A stretch of DNA of 64,000 nt from Gammaproteobacteria bacterium (GCA_030652335.1 JAUSAW010000006.1:1-64000); one strand, 5' to 3'; counted from the first letter of the stretch, positions 54,196 to 63,741 are shown. The notes: a model not told the origin generated them from the letters alone. Made by a program: numbers and translations.

Positions 54196-55521
54196 CTAGC
54201 CCTGAGCGATTAACATCGCGACTTCTAAGGCCTGCTCATAGTTTAAACGGGGATCGACCAGGCTTTTATAAGCCCGATTGAGATCGCTCTCTTTTAAACC
54301 ACCCGCGCCGCCTATGCATTCCGTCACATTTTCACCGGTTAACTCTAAATGCACCCCGCCTAAAAAGCTGCAGTTTTCGCTATGGATAGCAAAGGCCTGT
54401 TTAAGCTCCGATAATATATCCTCAAAATAGCGTGTTTTAATGCCATCTTGGGTGGTTTTAGTATTGCCATGCATAGGGTCACACACCCATAACACGGTAC
54501 GACCCGATTTTTGAACGGCTTTAATTAAGGCCGGCAAACTCTGCGCAATCTTTTCAGCCCCCATGCGGTGAATTAAGGTAATCCGACCCGGTTCATTGTC
54601 AGGGTCTAAAATATCCAATAGCGTTAGCAATTGCGCCCCGTCAATTTTATCAGAGACTTTAAACGCGATCGGATTAGCAATCCCGCGTATATACTCGACA
54701 TGAGCATTATTTTCATCGAGGGTACGCATGCCAATCCAAGGATAATGGGTGCCCAGATTATACCAGTGCTTAGAGCTCTCATCGAAATGTGTCAAGGCCT
54801 GTTCATAAGGGAGATGTAAGGCTTCATGGCTGGTATAAAAATCGACCTGTTGTAAATTGCCCGCTTGCAAACCGCCAATGCTACGCAAAAAAGCGATAGA
54901 CCCGCTAATGGTATTCACTAAGTCCTGATACTGATGTTCGAGTGGTGTATCTCTTACGAAATCTATCGTCCAATATTCAGGATGGCTTAAATCGGCAAAG
55001 CCTCCGTCTAATAAGGCGCGTAAATAATTAAGCGTTAAGGCCGAATAGTGATAGGCTTCACGCATTCTATTAGGGTTAGGAATTCGAGAAGCTTCGTTAA
55101 ATTCATTGCCATTAATAATATCGCCGCGATAGCTCGGCAAGGTGATGCCATTTATAGTTTCGGTGCTGGCGCTTCTCGGTTTAGCATATTGTCCGGCGAT
55201 GCGGCCAACCCTAAGGATGGGTTTTTTTAAACCGTGTAACAAAATCAAACTCATCTGCAGGATAATTTTTAATTTATCGCTGACATTATTGGCGCGACAG
55301 TCTGCAAAACTTTCCGCACAATCACCGCCTTGTAACAAAAAGCTTTCTCCCTTGGCACACGCGGCTAAGTGCTTTTTCAATTTATCGATTTCAAGTTTAG
55401 CGACCAATGGCGGTAATTGTTTAAGCTCAGCCAAAACCTGTTCCACCTGCGTAGTATCGGGATATTCCAGCATTTGCGATTGCTGTTTAGTCTGCCAAGA
55501 AGCTGGGTTCCAGTCTTTCAT
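54196..55521 (-). CDS. Class II 3-deoxy-7-phosphoheptulonate (DAHP) synthase
   Basis: 441 residues of the class II (plant/mycobacterial-type) DAHP synthase, first enzyme of the shikimate pathway: condenses phosphoenolpyruvate with erythrose 4-phosphate. Motifs: LLQGGDCAESFADC, RVGRIAGQYAKPRS, YRGDIING, WIGMRTL, NPIAFKVS, LIHRMGAEKI, WVCDPMHGNT, and C-terminal GGVHLELTGENVTECIGG. It has no relation to E. coli AroF/G/H. It begins 1 nt after the trpA stop, so it seems to be the last gene of the trp operon. Confidence 0.95.
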   Translation of the reverse strand: MKDWNPASWQTKQQSQMLEYPDTTQVEQVLAELKQLPPLVAKLEIDKLKKHLAACAKGESFLLQGGDCAESFADCRANNVSDKLKIILQMSLILLHGLKKPILRVGRIAGQYAKPRSASTETINGITLPSYRGDIINGNEFNEASRIPNPNRMREAYHYSALTLNYLRALLDGGFADLSHPEYWTIDFVRDTPLEHQYQDLVNTISGSIAFLRSIGGLQAGNLQQVDFYTSHEALHLPYEQALTHFDESSKHWYNLGTHYPWIGMRTLDENNAHVEYIRGIANPIAFKVSDKIDGAQLLTLLDILDPDNEPGRITLIHRMGAEKIAQSLPALIKAVQKSGRTVLWVCDPMHGNTKTTQDGIKTRYFEDILSELKQAFAIHSENCSFLGGVHLELTGENVTECIGGAGGLKESDLNRAYKSLVDPRLNYEQALEVAMLIAQG

Positions 55522-55522
55522 G

Positions 55523-56308
55523 CTAATCCTTTAAATCATTTAAAAATTGTGTAATGGCCTGAATTTGGTGTTCAGGATGGCCTAAGTGCTCTTCGATTAA
55601 ACGCGTAATCGCGCTGCCGACTATAACAGCATCGGCTCCTGCCTCTCGCAGCATCTTTATTTGGCTGGCTTCAGAAATACCAAACCCTACTACCAATGGC
55701 ATAGCTGGATTGAGTTTTTTTAACATCGCTAAACGCTGGGGCAAATCCTCGGGCAAGGTTTTACGCACTCCGGTAATACCATACGAGCTTACCACATAGG
55801 CGAAGGCACTAGCGTGATCGAGCAATAGTTTGGCTCGCTCGCTATCGCTATTAGGCGCAATCAAACTAATATTGCCAATCCCGTGTTTTTGTAAGCTTAG
55901 CTCATGCTCAGCCGCTTCTTCTAATGGAAGATCTACCGCTAAAATAGCATCGATCCCAACTGCTGCCAGCTGGCTATGTGTGGTTTCAATACCTTGACGC
56001 AATAATAGGTTGTAATAAATCAGTAAACCTATCGGAAGATCGGCAAAGCGACGAATTTTCTGCAACAGTTCGACGCAAGTGGCAAAGTCGCAGCCCGAGC
56101 GTAGCGCCCGTTCTGCCGAACGTTGAATAACGGGGCCATCGGCCATAGGATCGGAAAAAGGGAAGCCTAATTCCAAAGCATCCACACCTTGTTCGATTGC
56201 GGCTTTAATTAATTGCAGGCTAATCTCTGGAGTGGGATCTCCCAACATAAAAAACGGAATAACCCCCATGCGATTGGGTTGGCTTAATTGTGTAATAAAT
56301 CGATTCAT
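55523..56308 (-). CDS. trpA: Tryptophan synthase alpha chain
   Basis: TrpA cleaves indole-3-glycerol phosphate to indole, which is channelled to TrpB. Catalytic E46 and D57 are in [28 protein letters not shown] and [11 protein letters not shown] are phosphate-binding segments. Length 261. It overlaps trpB by four bases. Confidence 0.97.
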   Translation of the reverse strand: MNRFITQLSQPNRMGVIPFFMLGDPTPEISLQLIKAAIEQGVDALELGFPFSDPMADGPVIQRSAERALRSGCDFATCVELLQKIRRFADLPIGLLIYYNLLLRQGIETTHSQLAAVGIDAILAVDLPLEEAAEHELSLQKHGIGNISLIAPNSDSERAKLLLDHASAFAYVVSSYGITGVRKTLPEDLPQRLAMLKKLNPAMPLVVGFGISEASQIKMLREAGADAVIVGSAITRLIEEHLGHPEHQIQAITQFLNDLKD

Positions 56309-57468
56309 ACATTACCCCTTAGCGCAAAATAATTATCCAGATCCTTATCGCCTCGGCCTGATAAATTGACTAAAACCGGTCCCTTGCCCGGCAAACGCAT
56401 CGCTAAAGCCAAGGCATGGCAGGATTCTAAGGCGCCTAAGATGCCTTCACTACGAGCCAATAATCCAAAGGTATCCAGGGCTTCTATATCGGTAACGCCT
56501 AGATATTTTACCCTGCCGGTTTCATGCAGATAGGCATGCTCAGGGCCGACTCCCGGATAATCTAAGCCTGCTGATACCGAATGAGTCTCGGTAATTTGGC
56601 CATCCTGATTTTGTAAAAAATAAGAGTACATGCCATGAAAAGCACCGGTACTGCCTTTACCTAAAGTGGCGGCATGTAAGGGCGTATCTAAGCCTTTACC
56701 CGCCGCTTCGGCGCCATAAATAGCGACTTCGGTATCCTTTAAAAAGGCGGAAAATAAACCGATGGCATTAGAGCCTCCCCCCACACAAGCCACGATAGCC
56801 TCAGGCAGGCTGCCGACTTTGTCTAAAAATTGAGCGCGGGCTTCTAGCCCTATTATCTGTTGAAAATAGCGCACTAATGCCGGGAAAGGATGCGGGCCTG
56901 CGGCCGTCCCAAAACAATAATAGGTGCTATCGACATTGCTAATCCAATCGCGCATCGCCTCATTGATCGCATCTTTTAAGGTAGCCGAACCGCTTTCTAC
57001 CGAGTGGACTTTAGCCCCGAATAATTGCATGCGTTTAACATTAGGCGCCTGGCGCTCGACATCGGTTTTACCCATATAGACTTCAACCGGAATACCCAGT
57101 AGCGCGCCGATCATGGCCGTAGCCACTCCATGTTGGCCTGCGCCAGTCTCTGCAATAATGCGCTTTTTACCCATATAACGAGCCAGTAATCCTTGCCCGA
57201 TAGTATTGTTGGTCTTATGTGCTCCACCATGCACTAAGTCTTCGCGTTTTAAATAAAGTGGCCGACCGGCGAGTGCAGATAAGTTCTTTACATGGGTAAT
57301 TGGAGTAGGGCGGCCGGCATAATTTCGCAATAAATCTTGCAGCTCATCTTGAAACTTTCTGTCTTGCTGAATGGCGATAAAAGCGGTTTCAACCTCGGTT
57401 AAAGGTTTAATAAGCGTTTCCGGCACAAATAGCCCGCCAAATTTTCCGTATCGAGTCTCTAATTTCAT
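56305..57468 (-). CDS. trpB: Tryptophan synthase beta chain
   Basis: PLP enzyme joining indole and serine. PLP Lys is K85 in GGAHKTNNT, with [10 protein letters not shown] carrying the catalytic Glu and the phosphate-binding VGGGSNAIG. Length 387 is that of classical TrpB1. It overlaps trpF and trpA by four bases each. Confidence 0.98.
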   Translation of the reverse strand: MKLETRYGKFGGLFVPETLIKPLTEVETAFIAIQQDRKFQDELQDLLRNYAGRPTPITHVKNLSALAGRPLYLKREDLVHGGAHKTNNTIGQGLLARYMGKKRIIAETGAGQHGVATAMIGALLGIPVEVYMGKTDVERQAPNVKRMQLFGAKVHSVESGSATLKDAINEAMRDWISNVDSTYYCFGTAAGPHPFPALVRYFQQIIGLEARAQFLDKVGSLPEAIVACVGGGSNAIGLFSAFLKDTEVAIYGAEAAGKGLDTPLHAATLGKGSTGAFHGMYSYFLQNQDGQITETHSVSAGLDYPGVGPEHAYLHETGRVKYLGVTDIEALDTFGLLARSEGILGALESCHALALAMRLPGKGPVLVNLSGRGDKDLDNYFALRGNV

Positions 57469-58055
57469 GCAAGTATATCCTTAAATAATTGTCTTAATTT
57501 CACGGGATCTTTAATACCAGGCGAGCTTTCGACCCCACTGCTAATATCGATTGCATAAGGCTTTAGAGCCACAGCCGCTTTAACATTGTCATGACAAATT
57601 CCACCGGCTAAAAATAAATTATCGCGATACTTGGGCAGTATAGCCCAATCGAAACTTTCACCGGTTCCACCGAATTGAGTAGCATGATGCTTATCCAATA
57701 AATAAAAATCGGCAGCACTGCCCTGTACTAACGGGGTTAAGTCTTCTGCATCGTTAATTCGTAAGGCTTGAATCTTTAGCAAAGGCTTAGGTAATTCATT
57801 AGCAATCTGTGAATAAAACTGCACGCCATATAAGCCTACCTGTTCGGCAATCTCAATCACCTCTTTGGCGCTATGCTTAACAAATACGCCGATAGGTTTA
57901 GCCTGAGTTAACTGCGCTGCAATTTCGGCGGCTTGGCTGAGAGTGATATAACGCGGCGAATCCGGATGAAAGATAAAGCCGATATAGTCTGCGCCCAATG
58001 TTTCGGCTAATAGCGCATCTTCTAAACGGGTAATACCGCAAATTTTTACTTTCAC
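57465..58055 (-). CDS. trpF: Phosphoribosylanthranilate isomerase
   Basis: Separate TrpF (196 residues), not fused to TrpC as in E. coli. The start [14 protein letters not shown] has the catalytic Cys, and the general acid Asp lies in [18 protein letters not shown] and [17 protein letters not shown] bind phosphate. It overlaps trpC and trpB by four bases. Confidence 0.96.
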   Translation of the reverse strand: MKVKICGITRLEDALLAETLGADYIGFIFHPDSPRYITLSQAAEIAAQLTQAKPIGVFVKHSAKEVIEIAEQVGLYGVQFYSQIANELPKPLLKIQALRINDAEDLTPLVQGSAADFYLLDKHHATQFGGTGESFDWAILPKYRDNLFLAGGICHDNVKAAVALKPYAIDISSGVESSPGIKDPVKLRQLFKDILA

Positions 58056-58804
58056 GGGTGCAATCCTTTTAAAAACTCACGAGGGTCAGCCTGTTGCATT
58101 AAATGGCTACCGATTAGTACCGCGGTAACTTGCAAAGGCAGGGCTTTAATATCCGCAATCTCACTAAGGCCTGAGGCACTAATAACCGGGATAGATTTTG
58201 GAATAAGCGGCAATAAATTAGCCGTAGTTTCTGGGTGCATGGATAAATCCCAGAGATTGCGATTGTTAATTAATATAATCTTAGAATCGACCAGTAAAGC
58301 CCTGTTCAATTCATCGATGGTATGAACTTCGATTACCGCTAACATACCTAAGGCTTCGATAGCCTGTTTTAAATTGACTAATTCAGCCTGATCTAAAGCG
58401 GCGACTATTAATAACACGGCATCGGCACCCGCTTGGCGAGCGAGCTTAACCTGCTTTATCGATAAAATAAAATCTTTGCACAATACCGGCAACTTCGTAG
58501 CATGGCGAGCCGCTGTTAAATCGGCAAACTTACCACCAAAATAATGCTGTTCGGTTAGTACCGATAAAGCGGCGGCACCGCCTTCTTCATACAGTGTAGC
58601 CTGGGCAATAGGGTTATAATTTTTGGAAGCTAAGGTTCCAACCGATGGAGACTTGGGTTTTAATTCTGCGATCACAGCGGGTTTGCAACGGCTAGTTGTT
58701 AAGGCTTGCAAAAAGTCGCGTTCACTCTGAGCTAATTCCCAGCTTATATCGGGCAGCGATTCTATCTCGGCACGTTGATGCTGGATAATTTCTGCTAATG
58801 CCAT
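58052..58804 (-). CDS. trpC: Indole-3-glycerol-phosphate synthase
   Basis: 250-residue (beta/alpha)8 enzyme. Key motifs are VIAELKPKSPS with catalytic Lys, VLTEQHYFGGKFADL, CKDFILS with the second Lys, EVHTIDELNRAL, INNRNLWDLSM, and SASGLSE. It follows trpD after 1 nt and overlaps trpF by four bases. Being unfused separates this operon from the enterobacterial trp type. Confidence 0.96.
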   Translation of the reverse strand: MALAEIIQHQRAEIESLPDISWELAQSERDFLQALTTSRCKPAVIAELKPKSPSVGTLASKNYNPIAQATLYEEGGAAALSVLTEQHYFGGKFADLTAARHATKLPVLCKDFILSIKQVKLARQAGADAVLLIVAALDQAELVNLKQAIEALGMLAVIEVHTIDELNRALLVDSKIILINNRNLWDLSMHPETTANLLPLIPKSIPVISASGLSEIADIKALPLQVTAVLIGSHLMQQADPREFLKGLHP

Positions 58805-58805
58805 G

Positions 58806-59756
58806 TTAATTCCTTAAGGCTTGGAGCTTTTTCAAGGCTGCGCCTGATTCGATAGATTGTCTAGCTCGATCAAAACTTTCTATAAAATTGCCGTTATGTA
58901 AATAAAGTCCCAGGGCCGCGTTAAGCAACACGGTATCGGTCTTAGGCCCAGGCAATTCATTGCGTAAGATGCTCTCTAAAATTACGGCATTATGCCCTGC
59001 ATCCCCACCCGATAAATCGTCGGCCTTGCAGGCTTTAAGCCCAAAATCTATCGGGTTAATATCCATCGAATGAAGGTTTTTATCGACTAGTAAAATCTGA
59101 TTATTGCCTACTAAACTTAATTCATCCAAGCCTTCACTATGCACTACCGCTCCTTGCGTAATGCCTAAAATCTGCATGGCCTCAGCCATCACTGGCATAA
59201 GCTTAGCATCATAGACGCCTAAGACTTGATACTTTATCTTACCAGGGTGCAATAAAGGCCCGAGCAATTGGAATATGTTTTTTTCTCCAAGCGCCGCTAA
59301 GGCTTTTCTAGCTGGAGCGATAGGCGCTAAGCTTGGATAGAAAAAGGGCGCAAATAAAAAGCTAATACTATGTTGATTAATCTGCTCGATCACTGCATGC
59401 GAATGAGTCGGAATATTTACCTTTAATGCTTGTAGGCAATCGAAACTGCCACTTAAACTACTGGTGGAGCGATTACCATGCTTTGCCACGATAATGCCGG
59501 CTCCTGCCATAACAAAGGCCGCCGTGGTGGAGACATTAAAAGAATTGCTGCCATCTGCTCCAGTGCCGACTATATCGGTAGCCGATTCGGGTAAATCATT
59601 TAGCCTATGACCGTTTTTTCTAACACATTTTACATAATCGGCTAAGGCCTGACCTGTTAGTCTAGCATCGAAGATTTCCCGCAAACGCTCGATCTGATCA
59701 CTCAAGGGCATCGCCGGATCATTGATAAGTTTTTCTAAAGAAGGAATGAGATTCAT
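58806..59756 (-). CDS. trpD: Anthranilate phosphoribosyltransferase
   Basis: 316 residues. The PRPP-binding GTGADGSNSFNVSTTAAFVMAGAG and KHGNRSTSSLSGSFDCLQAL are clear, and HSEGLDELSL is the typical late motif. It is separate from trpG, unlike in E. coli where the two are fused. It overlaps trpG by four bases. Confidence 0.97.
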   Translation of the reverse strand: MNLIPSLEKLINDPAMPLSDQIERLREIFDARLTGQALADYVKCVRKNGHRLNDLPESATDIVGTGADGSNSFNVSTTAAFVMAGAGIIVAKHGNRSTSSLSGSFDCLQALKVNIPTHSHAVIEQINQHSISFLFAPFFYPSLAPIAPARKALAALGEKNIFQLLGPLLHPGKIKYQVLGVYDAKLMPVMAEAMQILGITQGAVVHSEGLDELSLVGNNQILLVDKNLHSMDINPIDFGLKACKADDLSGGDAGHNAVILESILRNELPGPKTDTVLLNAALGLYLHNGNFIESFDRARQSIESGAALKKLQALRN

Positions 59757-60334
59757 TTTGCCTCCACTAGACTAATAAAGTTACGAATAAGCTGGCTGCC
59801 TTCTGGGCTTAATACGCTTTCAGGATGAAATTGCACCGCGTAGAGCGGCCGGGTTTTATGTTGCACCGCCATAATAATATCGCCGCAATGCGCGGTAGCC
59901 TCTAAATCAGGACCCAGTATTTCCGCGGCCAGCGAATGATAGCGAGCGACTTGCATGGGTTGAGGTAAGCCCTTGAATAATCCTTCATTATTATGGCTAA
60001 TAACCGAAGCTTTGCCATGACAAATTTCCGGGCAGCGACTAACGATCCCATCAAAATGTTCGACCATACATTGCAAGCCTAAGCAGACTCCCAATATAGG
60101 CAAATTTTCTGGAGCCTGATCCAATAAGCTATGACATAATAGGGCCTCGCGTGGATGCCCGGGACCTGGAGAAAACACCAACGCATCGGGCTTTTCAGTA
60201 GCGATATAGGCTAAGGCCTCGGCTAAAGGCCAGTTATTGCGAAACACCTCCACCTGATACTGTTGACGAGAAAATTCATCGGCTAGGTTATAGACAAAGG
60301 AATCTTCATTATCGATCAATACTATCTTTTTCAT
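59753..60334 (-). CDS. trpG: Anthranilate synthase glutaminase component
   Basis: Class I glutamine amidotransferase, 193 residues. Nucleophile C84 is in LGVCLGLQ, and the His-Glu pair in VQFHPESVLS. The start MKKIVLIDNEDSF is typical. It feeds ammonia to TrpE. TrpG and PabA cannot be cleanly told apart by sequence, but the operon position makes TrpG primary. Overlaps trpE and trpD by four bases each. Confidence 0.96.
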   Translation of the reverse strand: MKKIVLIDNEDSFVYNLADEFSRQQYQVEVFRNNWPLAEALAYIATEKPDALVFSPGPGHPREALLCHSLLDQAPENLPILGVCLGLQCMVEHFDGIVSRCPEICHGKASVISHNNEGLFKGLPQPMQVARYHSLAAEILGPDLEATAHCGDIIMAVQHKTRPLYAVQFHPESVLSPEGSQLIRNFISLVEAK

Positions 60335-61860
60335 AGGCTTGCTCCCGAGGCTAACAACAGCGCTTTTTTACAGGCGGCCATTTTTGTTTCGGTCTCTTCA
60401 TATTCCTGAATAGGGTGACTATCCGCCACGATACCTGCTGCTGCTCGTAAATATACTCTATCGTTTTTCACCCGAATCGAGCGGATCACGATACAGGTAT
60501 CCATGTTACCGTTGCTGCTAATAATACCAAAGCCTCCACCAAAAAAGCCTCGCGCATTTTTTTCATAACGAGCGATTAATTGAGTCGCTCTTACCTTTGG
60601 AGCGCCCGTTAAGGTACCCATATTCATGGTAGCGAAATAGGCATCTAAGGCATCATAGCGATCCTGTAATTCGCCTCTCACCGTCGAAACTAGATGCTGA
60701 ATATGCGAATACTGTTTTAGAGCAAAGGCATCGGTGACTTCGGTAGTGCCAGCTTTAGCAATGCTGGCGATATCGTTGCGCGCTAAATCAATTAACATAA
60801 CGTGTTCGGCTAGTTCTTTGCTATCGGTACGTAGTCGAATTTGCTGGCGAATATTGCTATGGCTATCGGCTTTAACCGGGCGAGAGCCGGCAATAGGGCT
60901 AATCGTCACGCGTTGCTTAGAGTTATGGCTATCGACCTGGACCTGTAATTCGGGTGAGGCTCCAAATAGGGCCCCATCGAACGTCCGTAAATAAAATTGA
61001 AAGGGCGAAGGGTTAATCTGAGTGAGATGATAGAATGCTGCAAAAGGATTCCCCTCGCAATTCCCCGCTTCCATTCGACCATACACTCCCTGAAAAATAT
61101 CGCCGGCTTTAATATGTTCCTTAAACTGTAATACGCCTTGCTCATAGTCAGTTTGGCTAGTATCGCTGATTAATGATTCGGCCTTAAAATTTGGTAAGCT
61201 TAGTGGTATTGGTTGTTTAGCTAATTGAATAAGTTTATCCAATTCCCGAGCATTATCAGGATCATTTTTAGTTAAGCTTAAGGCCACAAAGCTAGTTTGA
61301 TTGGCGGCTTTATCTATTACAAAGAATAAACTCGGCACAAATAATAAATAATTAGGCTCATCCAATTCGTCTTGCGGATTTTCTGGGATAGTTTCGAGCT
61401 GACGAATTAAATCATAGGAAAAAGCCCCTATTAAGCCACCGGAAAAAGCCTCGGGTAAATCGCCTTCCACGCTAAGAAGATGGCTGCGAATAAGCTCAAT
61501 AATAGGGTGGTTTTTTAGCCGCTGGCTTAAACTGGCGCTAGCAGGAGGCAAAGGTAGCTCTGCTTCAAATTGATTGCCGATCTGGCTGGTATTCACTAAG
61601 GGATAAGGAAATTGAGCGATTAATTGAGGAAATAAGGTTCCACCCATTTTATTGAGGGTACGTAGGCGAAAGGTATTGCGCTTACCACGTAAACAAAGGG
61701 CCGATTCGATAAGACCTATGCTTATGCCAGTTTGATTATTTTGATAAAAAGCCTGACCTTCTTTTTCGGCATACTCACTTAAATGAGCAAATAAGGCGAT
61801 AGGCTCAAACGCGCTTAACTTGCGAACCGTGGCATATAACTTACATGGCGATTGAGACAT
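60331..61860 (-). CDS. trpE: Anthranilate synthase component I
   Basis: 509 residues from the ATG at 61860, which lies 7 nt after AAAAGG; an ATG six bases upstream (61866) is too close to the ribosome site. The tryptophan feedback-binding motif LIES (50-53) corresponds to LLES in E. coli TrpE, so allosteric inhibition is likely. Catalytic motifs are LFGASPE, PIAGSRP, HVMLIDLARND, MGTLTGAPKVRA and the C-terminal GAGIV-like AAAGIVADS. First enzyme gene of the operon, behind an attenuator. Confidence 0.97.
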   Translation of the reverse strand: MSQSPCKLYATVRKLSAFEPIALFAHLSEYAEKEGQAFYQNNQTGISIGLIESALCLRGKRNTFRLRTLNKMGGTLFPQLIAQFPYPLVNTSQIGNQFEAELPLPPASASLSQRLKNHPIIELIRSHLLSVEGDLPEAFSGGLIGAFSYDLIRQLETIPENPQDELDEPNYLLFVPSLFFVIDKAANQTSFVALSLTKNDPDNARELDKLIQLAKQPIPLSLPNFKAESLISDTSQTDYEQGVLQFKEHIKAGDIFQGVYGRMEAGNCEGNPFAAFYHLTQINPSPFQFYLRTFDGALFGASPELQVQVDSHNSKQRVTISPIAGSRPVKADSHSNIRQQIRLRTDSKELAEHVMLIDLARNDIASIAKAGTTEVTDAFALKQYSHIQHLVSTVRGELQDRYDALDAYFATMNMGTLTGAPKVRATQLIARYEKNARGFFGGGFGIISSNGNMDTCIVIRSIRVKNDRVYLRAAAGIVADSHPIQEYEETETKMAACKKALLLASGASL

Positions 61861-61913
61861 TTCCATACCTTTTTTTAGTGGCCGCTAAGCTTAAGGCTAG
61901 TTGGAAAAAGTCC

Positions 61914-61937
61914 AAAAAAAAAGCCCGCTTAACGGGC
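61914..61937 (-). terminator. trp attenuator terminator
   Basis: On the minus strand GCCCG-TTAAG-CGGGC is followed by nine T (61914-61922), about 54 nt before the trpE start. A competing antiterminator can form between 61961-61966 and 61933-61938 (CGGGTC with GGCCCG, one G-T pair). The Trp codons of trpL lie just upstream, so this is a classical ribosome-controlled attenuator. Confidence 0.92.
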
Positions 61938-61970
61938 CAGTGAATAAATAAATACCAAGCGACCCGCAAA

Positions 61971-62021
61971 TTATGCGCGCCACCACCAAAATTGATTCGA
62001 TTGTTTGATAATAGTCATCAT
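61971..62021 (-). CDS. trpL: trp leader peptide TrpL
   Basis: A 16-residue peptide MMTIIKQSNQFWWWRA with three consecutive Trp codons, 34 nt upstream of the terminator stem. Starved ribosomes stalling at the Trp codons would free region 2 and favour the antiterminator. The second ATG (62018) is an equal start. I saw no better ribosome site than GAGTGAATACC. The gene is too short for routine gene finding. Confidence 0.88.
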   Translation of the reverse strand: MMTIIKQSNQFWWWRA

Positions 62022-62070
62022 GGTATTCACTCGTTTTAATCTTTGCCTAGTCTATTATGACCCATGCTAG

Positions 62071-62096
62071 ATTGCAATCGATATATCGATGGCAAT
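62071..62096. promoter_or_regulatory. 26-nt near-perfect palindrome, candidate operator
   Basis: The two halves match with one mismatched pair (arms ATTGC...GCAAT, perfect centre ATCGATATATCGAT). It lies 50 nt upstream of trpL and 58 nt upstream of the divergent gene starting at 62154. A CATAAT on the minus strand (62053-62058 region) could be the trp -10 next to it. It does not resemble the E. coli TrpR operator (core ACTAGTTAACTAGT). Confidence 0.5.
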
Positions 62097-62153
62097 TAAT
62101 GTGGAAATAAGGTAGTGTTTCAGTATTCTTCCCTAAATAAGGAACGAAATAAA

Positions 62154-62915
62154 ATGCCTGTAAAACCCCAAGACGAAGATCCTACTAAAGCAATACGACC
62201 ATTAAAACCTAGCGCCCCACCAGTCACCCCTCTCTCCAGGCTTACCAATCCAACCAATAATAACGTGAACTATTCCTCTTTAGCGGCAACTCCCCCTTCA
62301 AGAGCTACGGCGCCAGCACTCTTAGGCAGACGGATTAGTAAACCATGGGGCTGCATAGCTTTAACGGCAGTAACCGCCAGTATTGGAGCTGGTCTATATT
62401 TTGGCATAAAACATGATTTAGACCCCAAGATTCCTCCTTGTAGCGGCCCTATGATTTCCAATATTCCTAACTCAATCGATTTTCATAGAAGCGTGTTGCC
62501 ATATTGGAATACTAGTATTTACATACCAGGCACTTGTTCACACATGGATATGGATATGATGGTAAGCTACGTAGCGGAAGCTCCAGCAGGCGTTAATTGC
62601 CTGTTCGTCTCTGCATTAGGATCGTTTCCTATTCCTAAAAAAGATAGCCCAATACATAATACAACTACATTTGATACAAGCGCAGCGCTTAATTCTTATA
62701 AAAACACACTCTCTGTAGAATGTGAAGGCGAACCTGTTACTATAATTCTTAACACGATTTTTACTACATCAGGCGCTAGTGAGACTCATATAACCGAGCT
62801 TCGTTCATCCTCTGCTGTTTTAGACCATCCAGGCTTAAGAGGGGCGTTTGCTTCTGCTGCATTAACCACATTGCAAGAGGTAGCAGCCTCTTCTACTGTA
62901 GAGGCAAGTCTATAA
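62154..62915 (+). CDS. Single-pass membrane protein of unknown function (paralog 1)
   Basis: 253 residues from the ATG at 62154, 10 nt after AAGGA. N-terminal 65 residues are Pro/Ser/Ala-rich and presumably cytoplasmic (PVKPQDEDPTKAIRPLKPSAP), one span at about 66-84, then an extracytoplasmic domain with four Cys (96, 128, 149, 190), enough for two disulphides. The C-terminus HPGLRGAFASAALTTLQ...EASL resembles that of the next gene. I do not recognise a family. A GTG at 62115 could extend it but has no ribosome site. Confidence 0.65.
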   Translation: MPVKPQDEDPTKAIRPLKPSAPPVTPLSRLTNPTNNNVNYSSLAATPPSRATAPALLGRRISKPWGCIALTAVTASIGAGLYFGIKHDLDPKIPPCSGPMISNIPNSIDFHRSVLPYWNTSIYIPGTCSHMDMDMMVSYVAEAPAGVNCLFVSALGSFPIPKKDSPIHNTTTFDTSAALNSYKNTLSVECEGEPVTIILNTIFTTSGASETHITELRSSSAVLDHPGLRGAFASAALTTLQEVAASSTVEASL

Positions 62916-63074
62916 AAGCTTAAGCGATAAGTTCATTAGGTGGATTATGTTCCAGCAGAAATACTAATATAATTAATAACGATAACGCAGCATGGTCACT
63001 TTTGTCGTCAAGCCCTGTTTAAACGACTGAATGTTACTGTGTACTTAACTCTGATTAATAAGGAAATTAATAAA

Positions 63075-63701
63075 ATGTATAACTCACACCCGCTCTCCGA
63101 GAATCCTTCAAACGAAGATCCTATCACCTATGCAGCGCTTCCTTCTGCGCCACTGGCTAACATAGTAAAAAGAGTAATGGCTCCCGAACATAATAGCTCT
63201 GCGGTTTCTGAAGGCTATAAACCTTTACCTGATGCCCATACATCTGCACTAGCTGCACAAGTTCCTGTTTCACCTACAATAACAGAGCCAAGCGGCTGCA
63301 AGAGGAATATAACTCGAGGGGGTTACTCACCTATAAAGCTTATGACAGTGGCAGTAATCGCAGCTGGAACATTGATCGGTGGAGCGATATTACTTAGTGC
63401 TAGAGCAAAAGATGCTACACCCGTCCCTCCTTTACCAACTTTTTCACCGACTCCTTTACCGACTTATTTATTAACCCCTACATCGACTCCTACATCGACT
63501 CCTACATCGACTGCGTCACAGACCACTTCAACGTCTTTGTCATTGACTCCTACGCCCTCTATTGTGGTCGGTCAGCCAACGAATACTTTTTCTAATGAAG
63601 CCTCAGCTTCAAGTCATCCTGTTTTAAGAACAGCTTTTGCTACTAGAGCATTAGCAACAAAAGATGCGGCGGTTTCGACTACTCCAGAAGCACGTTTATA
63701 A
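63075..63701 (+). CDS. Single-pass membrane protein with TPTS stalk (paralog 2)
   Basis: 208 residues from the ATG at 63075, after the same AAGGAA-type ribosome site and spacing as paralog 1. Layout: cytoplasmic Pro/Ser-rich N-terminus (about 1-85, with NEDPITYAALPSAP), membrane span (about 87-108), Thr/Pro/Ser stalk (about 114-170), and a C-terminal tail HPVLRTAFATRALATKDAA...EARL matching paralog 1. No family recognised. The stalk resembles that of the 807-residue protein at 24077. Confidence 0.65.
   Translation: MYNSHPLSENPSNEDPITYAALPSAPLANIVKRVMAPEHNSSAVSEGYKPLPDAHTSALAAQVPVSPTITEPSGCKRNITRGGYSPIKLMTVAVIAAGTLIGGAILLSARAKDATPVPPLPTFSPTPLPTYLLTPTSTPTSTPTSTASQTTSTSLSLTPTPSIVVGQPTNTFSNEASASSHPVLRTAFATRALATKDAAVSTTPEARL
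63477..63512 (+). repeat. 12-nt tandem repeat in paralog 2 stalk
   Basis: CCTACATCGACT occurs three times in a row without change, coding P-T-S-T units. Because the unit is a multiple of three, slippage would alter stalk length but keep the reading frame. Confidence 0.9.
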
Positions 63702-63741
63702 TAAAACTTAGCGGCAGAATCTAAGGATTATGTCGCTTAAG

